From Mesocentrotus franciscanus (Eukaryota; Echinodermata; Echinoidea; Camarodonta; Strongylocentrotidae), in the NCBI GenBank assembly GCA_037976565.1, contig CP137686.1:5506270-5570269 (forward strand): 64,000 nucleotides of DNA, in the 5' to 3' direction. Each line of letters opens with the position of its first letter. The stretch's first letter is position 1. A model generated the notes under the pieces. That model did not search any database and was not told where the DNA came from. It worked only from the letters and a program-made list of their open reading frames with translations. This document shows, piece after piece, positions 47,201 through 57,450 of this stretch. A program made the position numbers and the translations under genes.

Positions 47201-50200
47201 ATCATTAAAACAGGTGCACTGGTAGCAAAACAGTACAGAAATTAGTGACGTTTTTTAACATGACAAAGGAGAGTTATCCGCCACTACGTCACATTTCACT
47301 GAAAAAATTGCCAATTTGATAATAGCATAGCTGTAGTGATCTCATATTTAAAACATTCATATCTTTCTTATTATTCTGATTTACTTCAAACTTTCCTGTT
47401 TCTCTGATTTTTCTGCTTTCATTCAAATGAGCTTATTACGAGGGTTGGATTGCCCTTTAAAACATGGAAAATGAGAGGAGAGGAGTTGAAAAACAAGCTT
47501 AATCAATTGCAAATTGGGACAAAACATTATATTTCGCAATCCTGTCAACAATCAAACATTTTTAAATGATGACTAAAAAAAAATATAGCAAATTTTCGAA
47601 ATCTACGTTCAAATGTGTAGTGTAATACCATAGAATAATTAAGTTTTGAGCTGCTAATCAAATCTTAATACTTTGCACTTGGTGAAGGGCAGTTCCTGTG
47701 AAATCTAAGATTTATTGAAATTCATTTGTGCAGTGGAAGTATTTTGCAATTGAGGGCTTGCCCACACATAATAAAAATCTTCTTCTTCTCGAGTCACTAT
47801 TAAACAACGTTCACTCTTGATTTAAAATTGTCCCAATCCAGAGTTGGATGCATTGTATCGCACAGGGGGTCAGTGCTTCCAGATCTGGTAGATGTGGGCA
47901 GACTAGATGTTGCCTGGTCTGCTTCTCTCCACACAGGCAGATGGTGCCATCGCTCTCACTATATCCCCACTTCACAAAATGGAAAATGAAAGAACTGGGC
48001 CTACCTGGGTAAGATCCTCCAAACGAGATCCATTTATTGTTGTCTAGTTTCATTGATTGACCTATGACTGTCCGAAAGTGAGCCAGGTCAGCTAAGGCTT
48101 GTTCACTGCTCAGGTATTGCAGGTTATCCACGCTCATGTCCCTGAAAATCATCAGAAATACATAAAATTACAAATGCTATGGCATAAGCCCCTGTAACAA
48201 ATAGACCATTTTCGTAATGCAATCAAATTGAATGCATAAATCTTTGTTAAGTGCCACGTTACAAATTATTTCATTCACCCGTTACAAATAATTGGATTTC
48301 AATAGTAAGGATACAAATTGAATATACTACACTGTACATGTTGTTAGGTAGGGCAAGCCATTTTGTTTGTCCTACTTCGTAACAACTATTGAAATATATT
48401 CACTATTGGAACTATACCTAATGTTACCTCAAATCTAAACCTAATATAAAACAAATTCACTACCCAAGTCCTATTGTTGACAAATGAAGCCTGGAAAACT
48501 AAAATCAGTGTTGATATGATAATTTTAGATTAAGAAGATGTCTCAACTATCGTAATTCAAATAACACAACCATATGCTATAATATACATTTTTTTATTTG
48601 ATCTATTGCAATTTTTGTTTGTATTATAACAGTAGTGGGGTTTTTCTTTTCTTCAAATGACCAATCTTTCCTCTAATAAATGACAATAGAGTACCGAAGC
48701 TGTGACGTCATAAAAATCTATTTTTGGAATTTCTCAATTTTTTCTTCATTTTCCGAAAGAGCATCAAAAATAATCCAAATGTCGAAAACCAATTGAATAT
48801 GTTAAGTATTTGCCGAGATATGACCATCTGAGTAAAGATTGCCTATGGGAATTCAGTGTTATATTGCTCTGGCTCATAACATTAGGAGCCAGAGCAATAT
48901 CACTGAGTTCCCATAGGCAATCTTTTATTCAGATGGTCATATCTCAGCCAATACTTAACATATTAAATTGGTTTTACATTGGACATTATTTTTGGTGGTC
49001 TTTCGGAAAATGAAGAAAAAATTGAGAAATTCCAAAATTGATTTTTGATGACGTCACACTTCACCACTCTATAGCTTTATATTAAAGATAGCCTTATTGT
49101 TTTATTGCTTTAAAGGTACTATATCCCATTTGCAGGCCAAAAAAATAAAAAGGTTAAATTCCAACGGCATTTGAAAGATAATAATAATTTAGAACTTCCT
49201 AAAAAAGGGGCTTGAAAATGTCTTTAAGTGGGAAAATAACGACTATTAGTTGTCGAATCGACTTAAGAGCTATAAGCCAGTAAGTAATAGTCTGATTTTC
49301 AGACCATTGTACCGAATGGTCGTACGTTTTATGCTGCGCAAAGATTCAATCAGTTTAATTTTGGCCATTACAAGAAGTGGGTTATTGATGTAGACAAATG
49401 CTCATGTACCCTTTACAGCTCATTTTATGTATGTTATTACCAAAGATGAAAAAGCCAGTCAGTCACTCAATAGTGTCTGACAGTGAAGTCTAGCAAGTAA
49501 ACGGGTTTCCTTGCATAATTTGAATATTAGGACACTGCTAACGTTCAAATTTCACAGATAGGACATACATGACATATTCATAATTCCTGCAAAGTTCTAC
49601 AGAATTTGATGTTGGCTGCAAAAGGGACATAGTATCTTTAGACTTTTAACAATAAACAGATTTTTATTTAAAGGTACACCCTACTATCTTGTGTGTGGTC
49701 AGTGTGTACAAGTGAGTATGCTTGGGTGTGTTAATAACAGGGCAACTGAAGGATGACCTTCAACTGAAAACTCTGTAAAGTCTGACTAGCACTTTAGTCA
49801 ATGCTGAAATGCGAATGGAGGGTATTCTAAATAAAAAGTGGCATTGAGTATTAAATGTAGCTTACTCTGTAGGATGGCTTTTACCGTAGAAGCGATGTTC
49901 CACCATGACACAAAATGCCTTCATCTCCCTGGCGTAGTCAATCCAGGCCCCTTCCACCATCCAGACAGGGTTTGCCTCGCCTTCTCCTCCAATCATCAAG
50001 AAGACAGGTCCTCCAGGGGTGTAGAATGTGCCGTTTATGAAGAAGCGCTGTATTAGGATTGGGGGTAGAACAAAATAAAAAAATATTATATGTAAAATTT
50101 AACTTACTTACGGTTGCCAAGCCTTTTTAATCTACAGAAATGAAATTTAGTGAGATGACATGATCTCCATTCTTGTCAAGCTTGAGCCCTTTTCAAATGA

Positions 50201-53200
50201 GCCTGGTTGTAAAATCCAAATAATAGTCCAGTCAATCTAACAATATTTAGGGGGTAACCCACCACTAATTGCAAAAGAATTTATTCCACTGCAATGCATT
50301 TCAGTAAGCTCCCCTAAACAACATATTAAAGGTCAGGTGACATCCAAATATAAGTTGATTCCTGTTGATGTGCAGGGCTGCATACAAGTCATATTTTGTT
50401 ATTCAAACATCTAAATATATTTCATAGATTTTGAAATATTTTTTAAAATAATTTTCTCAGACCTGCTAAGCTCCACCCTCAAAAAATGCTCCAGATCTCA
50501 TTCATCTTGTGACATCATCTGTGAATCATTAGTGAGCTAACAAGAGACAGTGGTATGTAGCTTCACCAGAGCTGACCATCTGTTTACAATAGACCATACA
50601 ATACCAAAAAAGGAGTTGCTATGTCAGACGTGCTGTAGCATCACCAGGAAAAGAAAGGTAATGTGGAGGTATTGTATGAAAGAATGCAATTCTCTTGTGA
50701 GCATGTGGTGAGCTGGGGGAAGTTACATACCACTTTCTCTTGTTAGCTCATTAATTTGCCACTCTCCACCCATGTGTTTATGTACACGACGAGCAGGAAG
50801 ATCCAGCAGCTCTTTTCAAGTATGAACTTTGCAGTCACCCAACATCATTATTCACCAATGCTGGGTGATGTTCTTTAAAATGTGGTCAAACAGGATCAGG
50901 CAGACCCCATAGTATAGGTGATGATCTACACTATGAGCTTGATGGTGGAGCACTTTTGTAATGTCTACCAGGGGTCAAATCTTTGAGAGCGTATTGGCAA
51001 ATTGGTATGAGAAGGCAACTATTGTGTTCAATTGTTATGAAGAAAGAGCTGCAACCAAAGATGCTTCTCAATGCAGACACACTAGCAGTTCCAAAGAATC
51101 AAATTTGGTGTGTATTGGAAAGCTTCTCTGAAGGTGAAGAAAAACAAATGTCACTGCAACAAAGTAATCAAACAAAGGTTTCTCAACATGCTTAGTACTT
51201 TCCTCGAGAAGGTAGACTGTAAAACAATTCATGCCACAGGAGATGCGGATATCTTGATTGTTAAGACAGCAGTCAAATAAGTGGTAAACACTGTCTTCAT
51301 CTGTGTTGATACAGATCTGCTGATCATGTTGCCTATACCTGAGATGCAATTGAGAAAGAGCTTTACTTGAAACTCAAATTAAGGCTGAACTTGGAAACAT
51401 AGGGTGTAGGACATTAAGAAGACAACCAAGATCTTAAGAAGGGTAATCTGTTATCAGCTACTCTTCTTACGTGAATTGCTTGAACGTGACAAGAGTGTTT
51501 GGAATAGGGAAACCAGTTGCCCTGAAAGAAGTCAAGAAGATTGTTGATTTCCAAGAACTCGCTGATTTGTTTCAAGAACTTTGTGCAGCAAAGAAAGATA
51601 TTATCTATGCAGGAGAAAAAGCCCTGGCTTGTTCTATCTATAATGGCAAAAAGGGTGAAGGCATAAATGATCTGTGGTACAGGCACATCTGTAAAAAGGT
51701 GGCAAAGAGCAGCATTTGTGTTGATACTGTAAGAGTTTAAATTGTCTTATTTCAGTAAGTAAATTTCTTGGTTACTACTATACTACTTGCCTTCTTCCAT
51801 ATCCACTATTACATACCGGTATATACCGGGTATTCATTTATAGATTTGCATTCTTCATTTGCATATTCATTTTCCAGCTCATGTTCCCTTTTCATTCACC
51901 TTCTTACAGCACAGTCTTTCAGTTACACTACTGCCACACCCTATTTTCCTACCTCACCTTCCAACCCATTCTCTTTGTTGTGTTCTCATTCTCTATGCAT
52001 GGCTTGCCTTGTCCTGCCTTAGCAACAGGTACTTTCTCTTCTCTCATTTGTTCTCTTCGCCTCTCACCTTTGAACTATCTAGCCTGCTCACCTCATCGGT
52101 TTCTCTTCTCACATGACTTTCCCTGATTGGTTTATTTTGTTGGGAGACTAAACCAGTTCTGGTCCATCCTTCTTCGTGTGAGCTTGTCATTTTCTTCTGA
52201 GTTACTTTAGTTTAGGAGAGCGATTAGATTGATTTGATGCACCATGTTTAGTGATTGATTTTGGTCAGCTTTCTGTGTCTCGGTTAAATAAACACGTTAC
52301 AATACCTTATCCCCAACATACAGGTACATGTATGCTGCTAAGCCTGCTATATACAGAATATCATTGTATGAGTGTGTACTGTCAGGTTCAAACATGGAGA
52401 AAGACTGCTAGACATCTAAAACCAGAAGAAGAGACTGGAAAATCATGAACGGTGAATTCATTGATCGGGACACTTCTGGTCGTGATTGCTGCTGCTTTAT
52501 CCATTTCATGGAAGTTTGAATTTGTTTTACTGCTGTTTAAGGAACATGAATGCAAAGTTCGTTTAAAATGTTGATTTTCTCTAATATCATTGAAGGACTC
52601 AGTACAAATTCACAACATTACTCTGCCAATACGTACACACTTCCTTTATAGATGAGTTATTTCATGTGTTTTTGTGCTTGAATTCTTCATGCTCACAAAC
52701 ATAAATGATTGTTTTCATCAAGGAGGAAATGAAGTTGCATACTCTGCAAAAGACATTTATAATGTCAATCGGATTATATTTTCACTTACCATGAAAACTT
52801 GCATTTCCTTTGAGCTCTAGTATTTCCATTGTGTTCTTATAGTTACATACATATTACTAACATAAAGTGCTATATATAGTATATAAAGTATATTTATATC
52901 AATATAATCGATTGGCATATGTGCTCACTGTGATAACATGTTTCTGGAACCTTTATCTGTTCTGACCAGTTGATAAAAGGCAATGTTTTATACAGACTCT
53001 AATATTTTGAACCCCTCCCCTTTTATGGTTGGAGCTGATTTGCATTATGCAGGGCTCGAAATTAGTGGTTGCCCGGGTGCTATTGACCACCTAAAAGCAA
53101 TATAGACCAACACTTACATATTACTTCAGAAATGCCAAGGCACATCCACAAAATACTTTGACTGAAAAACAGAAATGACTCACAGGCGTCAGAGCGTGAT

Positions 53201-55212
53201 TACAATGATCCTACTTTGTCAACAAATATGATGAGCAGCTGACAATACCAGCTATCCACTTGGCGCAAAATGATGATACACTGCCCCCTCCCCTCGACTT
53301 TAAACCTATTCACTGTGACCACCTAAACTGCCATTTGCCAACCTAAAAATCTGTATAGGATGCCCGGCTGGCAACCAAGAAAAAAAGTTAAGTGAGAGCC
53401 CTGTTATGCAAATTAAATTCAGAATAATAATCTCAAAAATGTTTGTACTATGTTTAGAAACCTTAATAACTATGGGTGGTATTGTCATAAGTTAGTTAAG
53501 CCGGGACTAAGTCCAGACTAAACAAGAATTTTAGTTCACACTTCTATGGAATGCTAGGTTTCATCTTCCTCCTTCAATATTCATAATCATGACAAAGATA
53601 ATCTACCAAGGACCTAATTGAAATTCAGATCATAATCATATTATCTTTTCCTTCCCATTTCATTGCAAAATTAATTTTTTGGACACTTTTCATTTCAGGA
53701 TTAAAATAATCTGTACAGGGTAAATGAGTTGGCAACAGGCACTCCATAAAAGTGTGGACTAAGTTAAGCCAGGCTTAACTTAGTACGCTATCGGAATACC
53801 ACCCGTTAGTGTTAACTATTTATTTATTTTAATTTGGTTACCTACCACGTAAAACTTTAGCTTACAGCCAGCACATGCGCATTACGTTCTTCCCGTCTCA
53901 GCCTCATTTTCGTAATTTGGCGCCTAGCCGAGCCGACATGGGCCCTTTAGATTGGCTATCGCTGGCTACCATAGGCTCTATGTTATAAGACATTAGTGCG
54001 AGGAGCTAGCTTGCGATTTTCCGTTTATGCCGATACCAAAATTATGATATTCCAGTCAAATCTTCTATTTGTTACGATTTTTTCAGCATCCTTGAAAAGT
54101 TAAGTATTTCACTTAAGTTTAAGACTTACTTAAGTCTTAAATTTGAAAAAAATTCTCATTTTCGTCATATTTAAGGTACAAACTGGAAATTTATTCTGAA
54201 ATGTTCATTGGTTTTTCTATTTTATGTGTGTGCAATTTCGTGTGTGCGTCACCTATGTGTGAAGTGCGTCACCTGTTTAAAGCACGTCATGTCAAAATCT
54301 CTGTGGTGTGACGTAATATTTCGTATTGACTTTGCCATTGAACTTAAGTCGCACTTAAGTCGCACTTAAGTCGCGCTTAAGTTAAGTAGGCCCTCTTTCA
54401 CTTAAAAATCGAAACAGCTGGAGCGTATCGGCCAATCAGAGCGCGTAAATTCACTGTACATGGCTCAACGACAATAGTTCTACGTGCCTACATGCACTTT
54501 TATGAGGAAGATATGACTTATTTCCCTGAATTTTCCCTTGCCCTTGGCTTAGGTGCTAGTAGTAGTACGTGGAGGGCTGGGGCCCGTTTCTCGAAACCAT
54601 CATAAGTCTAACTTCTTGACTAATTAATGACTATCCCATTGAAACATGTGTTAAATCTATAACACACGTTTCAATGGGATAGTCAAGAAGTTAGTTATGA
54701 CGGTTTCGAGAAACGTGCCCCCGGGCCGGGAAGCTTATAATATTGCAGAATATGCAAATTAAATGTATAATTAATCTGGAAATATGTTAATCCTCTATAG
54801 TGACCCCCGAACATATCAGTCTAAACACCTAGATTGTTTTGATAATAATACATAAACCAAAAAGTAAAACTGAGGAAAGAAAGCCCGCGCCCGGCCCGGC
54901 CCAGGCGGAATAGCGGAAAGCTACTACTTTCCTGCCCGGAAGCTCCGGGCATTCTCTCCACAGCCTTCCGAACGATGCACGTACCTGATTCCATGTTCGG
55001 AGATCGGCATCATTGAAATGGTCCAACTTTTGTTTAAACCACATATCAGGCGGAAGATTGTACTTCTCCTTTGCCAGTGGTGCTCCAAGCATTCCATGTT
55101 TTGGTCTTCCGTGCTTAAATATGCCAAGACCAGTCACTAAAGGCAGCAAAACTGCCAAAATAACAGCAGAATTTTGAAGGATTCTTGCCATTTTTCGACC
55201 GAGACCATTCAC
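38262..55212 (-). CDS. PRSS16-like: Secreted S28 serine peptidase, PRSS16/K12H4.7-like, complete, 10 exons
   Basis: Exons (minus): 55212-54985, 50047-49866, 48141-48005, 47182-47087, 43891-43750, 43253-43139, 42020-41831, 41215-41122, 39684-39479, 38371-38262. All introns are GT-AG and phases agree, giving 499 residues. S28 peptidases (PRSS16, PRCP, DPP7) remove residues or dipeptides next to proline in the endolysosomal or secretory route; PRSS16-type substrate choice is poorly known. A signal peptide follows the start ([18 protein letters not shown]). Family landmarks: [11 protein letters not shown] near 60, [41 protein letters not shown] with nucleophile Ser180, [17 protein letters not shown] with Asp443, and [10 protein letters not shown] with His467, so the triad is complete. 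Two in-frame ATGs exist (55212, 55191); the first is used, either gives a signal peptide. Introns 1 and 4 are several kb and packed with transposon relics, including a LINE, a hammerhead motif and MITEs. RWQ-type motif [14 protein letters not shown] favours PRSS16/K12H4.7 over PRCP. Confidence 0.96.
38411..38535 (+). repeat. (ATC)n microsatellite
   Basis: ATCATC/ATAATC units precede the SINE at 38545. The open frames here code poly-Ile or poly-Asp and are artefacts. It lies in the last intron of the peptidase gene. Confidence 0.95.
38545..38835 (+). mobile_element. tRNA-derived SINE
   Basis: The head has A box TGGTCGAGTGG and B box GGTTCGAGTCC with a closing CCGCGG stem; body words are TTTGGCAAGACATTAATC, CCACACTCGACCCAGGTGAG, GGTACCTGG; the tail is GTGCTATATAAGTGG then (ATT/ATC)n. 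It lies in the last intron of the peptidase gene on the opposite strand. Confidence 0.88.
38908..38961 (+). other. GC-rich hairpin with A/T-run flanks
   Basis: AGCCCCCGTGA and TCACGGGGGCT form a perfect 11-bp stem around a 6-nt loop (38909-38936), preceded by ten A and followed 12 bp later by GACGGGGGCTCTTTTTTT, a second partner for the left arm. Confidence 0.7.
40547..40900 (+). mobile_element. tRNA-derived SINE, longest copy
   Basis: The tRNA-like head (40551-40623) has A box TGGTTGAGTGG, B box GGTTCGAATCC and GTGTCG/CGACAC acceptor-like pairing. The body has TTTGGCAAGATATTAACC and CTCTCCACCCAGGTG, and the 3' part GTAAAGCGCTTAGAGACATT / TTAAGCGCTATATAAA. It lies in the intron between exons 8 and 9 of the peptidase gene. 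It could be misread as a tRNA gene. Confidence 0.9.
41381..41600 (+). repeat. Dispersed repeat, diverged copy
   Basis: TCCACCACTACATCACAGAG, TTCATAACTTTCTCATTTG, TTCAAACTTTCACGAGTC and TTTGGATTTCCTTTTAA follow the order seen at 29516 and 42640; 47265-47462 and 56396-56530 are closer relatives. Confidence 0.6.
42074..42390. mobile_element. Pogo/Tigger-like MITE carrying a nested foldback
   Basis: CAGTGGAACCTCATTATAA at left and TTATAACGAGGTTCCACTG at right are 19-bp inverted ends with one mismatch, flanked by TA on both sides. Inside, 42102-42259 is a separate hairpin element with GGCCC..GGGCC ends and ACCATTGATGGTAACTTTGCC arms. The outer element was therefore there first. It lies in the intron between exons 6 and 7 of the peptidase gene. 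Confidence 0.85.
42640..42958 (+). repeat. Dispersed repeat, copy ending GATGGACTTCCCCTT
   Basis: Near-identical to 29516-29836 in word order, including TTCCATCATCAATAACTAAG and GGAGAGGAGCTTGCAAGACA. It lies in intron 6 of the peptidase gene. Confidence 0.7.
44158..44690 (+). mobile_element. CR1/L2-like LINE relic, 5' part of RT region
   Basis: Frames read [28 protein letters not shown], then after a stop [16 protein letters not shown] and a triplicated [15 protein letters not shown] block, ending in [19 protein letters not shown]. These are the segments that precede [14 protein letters not shown] in CR1/L2-type reverse transcriptases. Stops and the triplication show it is dead. It lies antisense in intron 4 of the peptidase gene. 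Confidence 0.8.
44341..44637 (+). repeat. Three in-frame 99-bp units inside the LINE relic
   Basis: Units start at 44341, 44440 and 44539, each beginning TCA(T/C)GTAA/CTC and containing CTACTGAAGCAGT.TCTACC and GTTCCTGCCAT. Each codes 33 residues around LLKQ(C/Y/F)LPVVVPAI. The period is exactly a multiple of three. Confidence 0.9.
44691..45452. mobile_element. Tandem-repeat element with hairpin end inserted in the LINE
   Basis: The insertion separates LINE codons for TLLKQ from [23 protein letters not shown] near the left (44707) and GCAGGCGAGAC at 45439-45449 are inverted. The right end forms two hairpins: CCGCCACCGGAAAAGCGGCG and GTCTCGC..GCGAGAC. Inside, TGACCTTTGACCTTGACTT repeats at 44866, 45038 and 45228 mark units of 172-190 bp. 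The architecture resembles pearl/Helentron-type elements. Confidence 0.7.
45453..45890 (+). mobile_element. CR1/L2-like LINE relic, core RT to C-terminus
   Basis: It reads [24 protein letters not shown], then [46 protein letters not shown], and finally in another frame LWNTL and a Lys/Phe-rich end. The YADD region is lost by deletion between DHVDS and the C-terminal piece. Confidence 0.85.
46301..46360 (+). ncRNA. Candidate type I hammerhead self-cleaving ribozyme
   Basis: CTGATGA (46313-46319) and GAAA (46329-46332) are the invariant core. Helix II is G320-C328 and T321-A327 around loop GCAAG. Helix III is the self-complementary AAGCTT (46332-46337), which pairs best between two molecules, followed by the cleavage triplet TTC; cutting would occur after C46338. 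Helix I pairs TACT (46309-46312) with AGTA (46339-46342), then, after a 10-nt bulge on the 3' side, GCGTTT (46303-46308) with AAACGC (46353-46358). All core bases and the 10 bp of helix I are intact. Hammerheads with tiny helix III are known from Penelope-like elements and retrozymes, so a mobile origin is likely. Transcription on this strand is not shown. Confidence 0.65.
46935..47071. mobile_element. Foldback element, GGGCAGCGTTTCA family, copy 2
   Basis: GGGCAGCGTTTCATGAAACCGT pairs with GTTTTGTGAAACCATGCCC; inner arms ACAAGTTCACC.. / ..GGCGAACTTGT. It ends 16 bp from exon 4 of the peptidase gene. Confidence 0.8.
47265..47462 (+). repeat. Dispersed repeat, diverged copy
   Basis: TATCCGCCACTACGTCACAT, TTCATATCTTTCTTATTAT and TTGGATTGCCCTTTAA match the family seen at 41381-41600. 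Confidence 0.6.
48198..48425. mobile_element. Diverged relative of the 21009-21275 MITE
   Basis: ATAGACCATTTTCGTAATGCAA, GTTAAGTGCCACGTTACAAAT and GTTGTTAGGTAGGGCAAGCC follow the left half and centre of that element; the right end is not clear. Confidence 0.5.
48687..49073. mobile_element. 387-bp near-perfect hairpin (long-arm foldback)
   Basis: The left arm starts ATAGAGTACCGAAGCTGTGACGTCA and the right arm ends TGACGTCACACTTCACCACTCTAT. Pairing continues inward through ATTTCTCAATTTTTTCTTCA, TATGACCATCTGA and TTGCCTATGGGAA to a loop at GGCTCATAACATTAGGAGCC. Arms are about 188 bp each. It lies in intron 2 of the peptidase gene. Confidence 0.9.
49109..49640 (+). mobile_element. 540-bp MITE family, copy 2
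   Basis: TTTAAAGGTACTATATCCC to AGGGACATAGTATCTTTA. Small deletions in GAGCTATA(GA)GCC and CTGATTTT(T)CAG break the frame that is open in copies 1 and 3. It begins 35 bp after the long hairpin. Confidence 0.85.
51160..51740 (+). pseudogene. Relic of a multi-copy, transposon-like gene
   Basis: In broken frames one reads [33 protein letters not shown], a stop, [18 protein letters not shown], and after a gap [39 protein letters not shown] and [14 protein letters not shown]. This order (GDAD..IVKTA, DTDLL, R-FGIGK, AGEKAL..YNGK, RY..C.KVA) is one I associate with repetitive, transposon-linked proteins of invertebrate genomes. The conserved GCDT before the FGIGK motif has decayed. Stops and frameshifts exclude function. 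Located in intron 1 of the peptidase gene. Confidence 0.5.
53050..53403. mobile_element. hAT-like MITE, CAGGGCTC ends
   Basis: CAGGGCTCGAAATTAG at left, CTTAAGT-like AAGTGAGAGCCCTG at right, with inner GGTTGCCCGG / CCGGCTGGCAACC. The flanks repeat TTATG (53045-53049 and 53404-53408). No transposase frame in 354 bp. Confidence 0.75.
53474..53804. mobile_element. Foldback/MITE, GGGTGGTATT ends
   Basis: GGGTGGTATTGTCATAAGTTAG at left and CTATCGGAATACCACCC at right, with AGTTAAGCCGGGACTAAGTCC opposite GGACTAAGTTAAGCCAGGCTT inside. A related half-element is at about 35040-35100. Confidence 0.7.
54579..54722. mobile_element. Foldback element, related to the GGGCAGCGTTTCA family, copy 3
   Basis: GGGGCCCGTTTCTCGAAACC pairs with GGTTTCGAGAAACGTGCCCC; the inner arms TAACTTCTTGACTA and ATCCCATTGAAAC also pair. 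It lies 263 bp from exon 1 of the peptidase gene in intron 1. Confidence 0.8.
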
Positions 55213-56889
55213 GTCATGTGATCATATCTATTATGATCAAAACACGTGATCTTGTTATGGCCGCAGATTTAGGGGGTGGGGCACAGCCCCACGTACAGAT
55301 CAGTGCTCTGCCCCCAGTAAGTGGCATTTTCAGGGGAAAGGTAGAAGTTAGTTGGGTGGGGCCACGAGGGGGAGGGGAGAGGGGGGGGGGAAAGGGCACA
55401 TTGCATTATTTAGTAAGAAAAGAAAAAACACAGAAGAATGATGATCACTTTGGAATTTTCTCAAGGGAAGAAGCTATAGGGCCGATATCAGTTAATTGTA
55501 ATTTCCTGCCAACAAGTTAGTGGATCGGAGGGGGCAAAATTAGGCCTTTGTAATGCAATTCATTAAAAACTCATTTTAAAGATGATATGGAATATGCATG
55601 TGCAATATTTATAACTACGAGCACAAGCGGGAATTTCGATCTGGGTCGGAGGGGGGGGGGGTAAATGCGGGACATAAAGATATCTAAATTCCTTCTTCCT
55701 CCAAGTTTTTGACTGCTCTCCCTGTCCAGGCTCCCTCCGTTTTTTTTTTAATAGAAACTATTTATCTAAAATATATCAATATATATAGCATAGGTTTATT
55801 CTATTGGGAAGCGAATCCCATCTGAGTCCTAACCTGACCTAACCACTTCCACTATTGTTCTACGTGGATAATGGAGGTTCTTTAATTTGTTTTTGGATTT
55901 ACAAAAGGAATGTCGGGCAGGACATTTTTCCAACTTACGATGTGAACTTTTTGGGAAAAAAGGGAGTGGAAAGGGTGAAATGTATGACACTGTCTTAAAG
56001 GGCAATCCAATTAATCCTTGTAATAAATCCATATTTATGAAAGTAGAAAAATATGATAACTTTTATACAGAACTGTGAAAGTTTACAATAAATAAGACCA
56101 ATAATAAGAAAGTTATGAATGTTCGTTCGAAATATGAGTCAAAGTCTATGCTAATTAATCTCAAATTGGCAGTTTGATTAGTGGATCGTGACGTAGTTGC
56201 GGAAAACTCTCCCGTTTGTCGTGTACAAAAATATCCGATTAATTTCGTTTTTCTCCTAATTAAGTGCCTTCTCCCTTAGGGCACTATACTCAATGGATAG
56301 CATTTATATAGGTTTTCTAAAGAGTCCAAAGAGAATAGACCTAGCTCCTGAGTTATACATTTTAGAAAATTGAAATTTCAGTAATTTTGCGTGTTGGAAC
56401 AAACGGGAATGGTGTCCGCCACTACATCACAGAGACATTACCGATTCAACCAATTTGAAGAGCCCATACTGGCCCATACCTAGGCTATAGTGATTATAAC
56501 TTTCAAAAATTCATAACTCGGTATCTCGTAATGTTAATTTGTTAACATTAGTAGAGCACCCTCATCGTTCATTTTGTGGACAGGCAAAAGTCAATCGAAA
56601 ATTCCGGCGCTGACTTTTCTAACATTGTTTGTTGTAAAAGGTCCATGTTTTTCGACATTTCGCACGATCTTCACGGATGCTTCATCAATCCAACACTTTG
56701 ATTGTTGTTTAAACTTATATATCTTTATTTATAATAACGAGAACGGTCGTAGAGTTCTTCTTCCTTTCAAGAAACAAGTCGGACTCGGAGAGTTGCTGAA
56801 GAATCGGGGATCGGAGTTGAGAGCGGACACCTCCCACACCTCGTACCGGCTACGTAAGCGTGAAAAGTAGGCGTGTACCGGCTAAGAAA
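55213..56889. other. Head-to-head region of the peptidase and the last gene
   Basis: It must hold both promoters. It contains G-rich runs near 55366-55395 and 55650-55663, a reversed copy of the dispersed repeat (55985-56225, beginning AAAGGGCAATCCAA) and a partial forward copy (56396-56530). Frames here look like chance or 5' UTR. Confidence 0.5.
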
Positions 56890-56987
56890 ATGGCAGAGGC
56901 TGCAGAAGGTCCAGCGGCGGCTGCTGCTGCAGCAACGTACACGGGCAACAGTACACGTGAACATGCAGATCTTTCTCTATTTCGGGG
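56890..56987 (+). CDS. First coding exon of a gene continuing beyond the window
   Basis: AAAATGG gives a good start context. The exon codes MAEAAEGP, an alanine run of seven, then TYTGNSTREHADLSLFRG, and ends at a GTAACA donor after 56987 in phase 2. It sits head-to-head with the peptidase gene, as expected from the alternating gene order, and the upstream 200 bp are unusually GC-rich. I found no later exon up to 64000, so the intron would exceed 7 kb. The protein is not recognised; NST could be a glycosylation site if extracellular. The call rests on start context, composition and donor only. Confidence 0.45.
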
Positions 56988-57450
56988 GTAACATTTTCTT
57001 TTGATGTTTTTCTAATTCTTAGCCGACTTACTTGTGGATATGCATTGAATAACTGTTAGATTTTGATTGCCATGTTTTAAGTTGTTTCTTAAAGTGACTC
57101 GGTAACATCGTTGAAGGTTGATGAAAAAGCTCATTTTTGTATGAAAATAAATGTTACTTATTAATATTATATTCCTTCAAGTTCAACTGTGCTAACCCTC
57201 TAACATGCAAAAAATCCTGAAAAGATTCTCAAACCACAAAGATATTTATGGTTTTCTTTGAAGGCGTCATCGTCACTGTGTGACATCCTCTATTAACAGT
57301 AAATTCTCCCAACCAATTTTTGAATTTTCCCAACCGTTTTTCCATGACAGTAAGACATAATAAGATTAAGACAGGCTTTAAAAAATCTTTCAACACTTAA
57401 ATGTCTGGAATGGTATATAGAGCCAATTCATAGCTTTGTGACGATCAACA

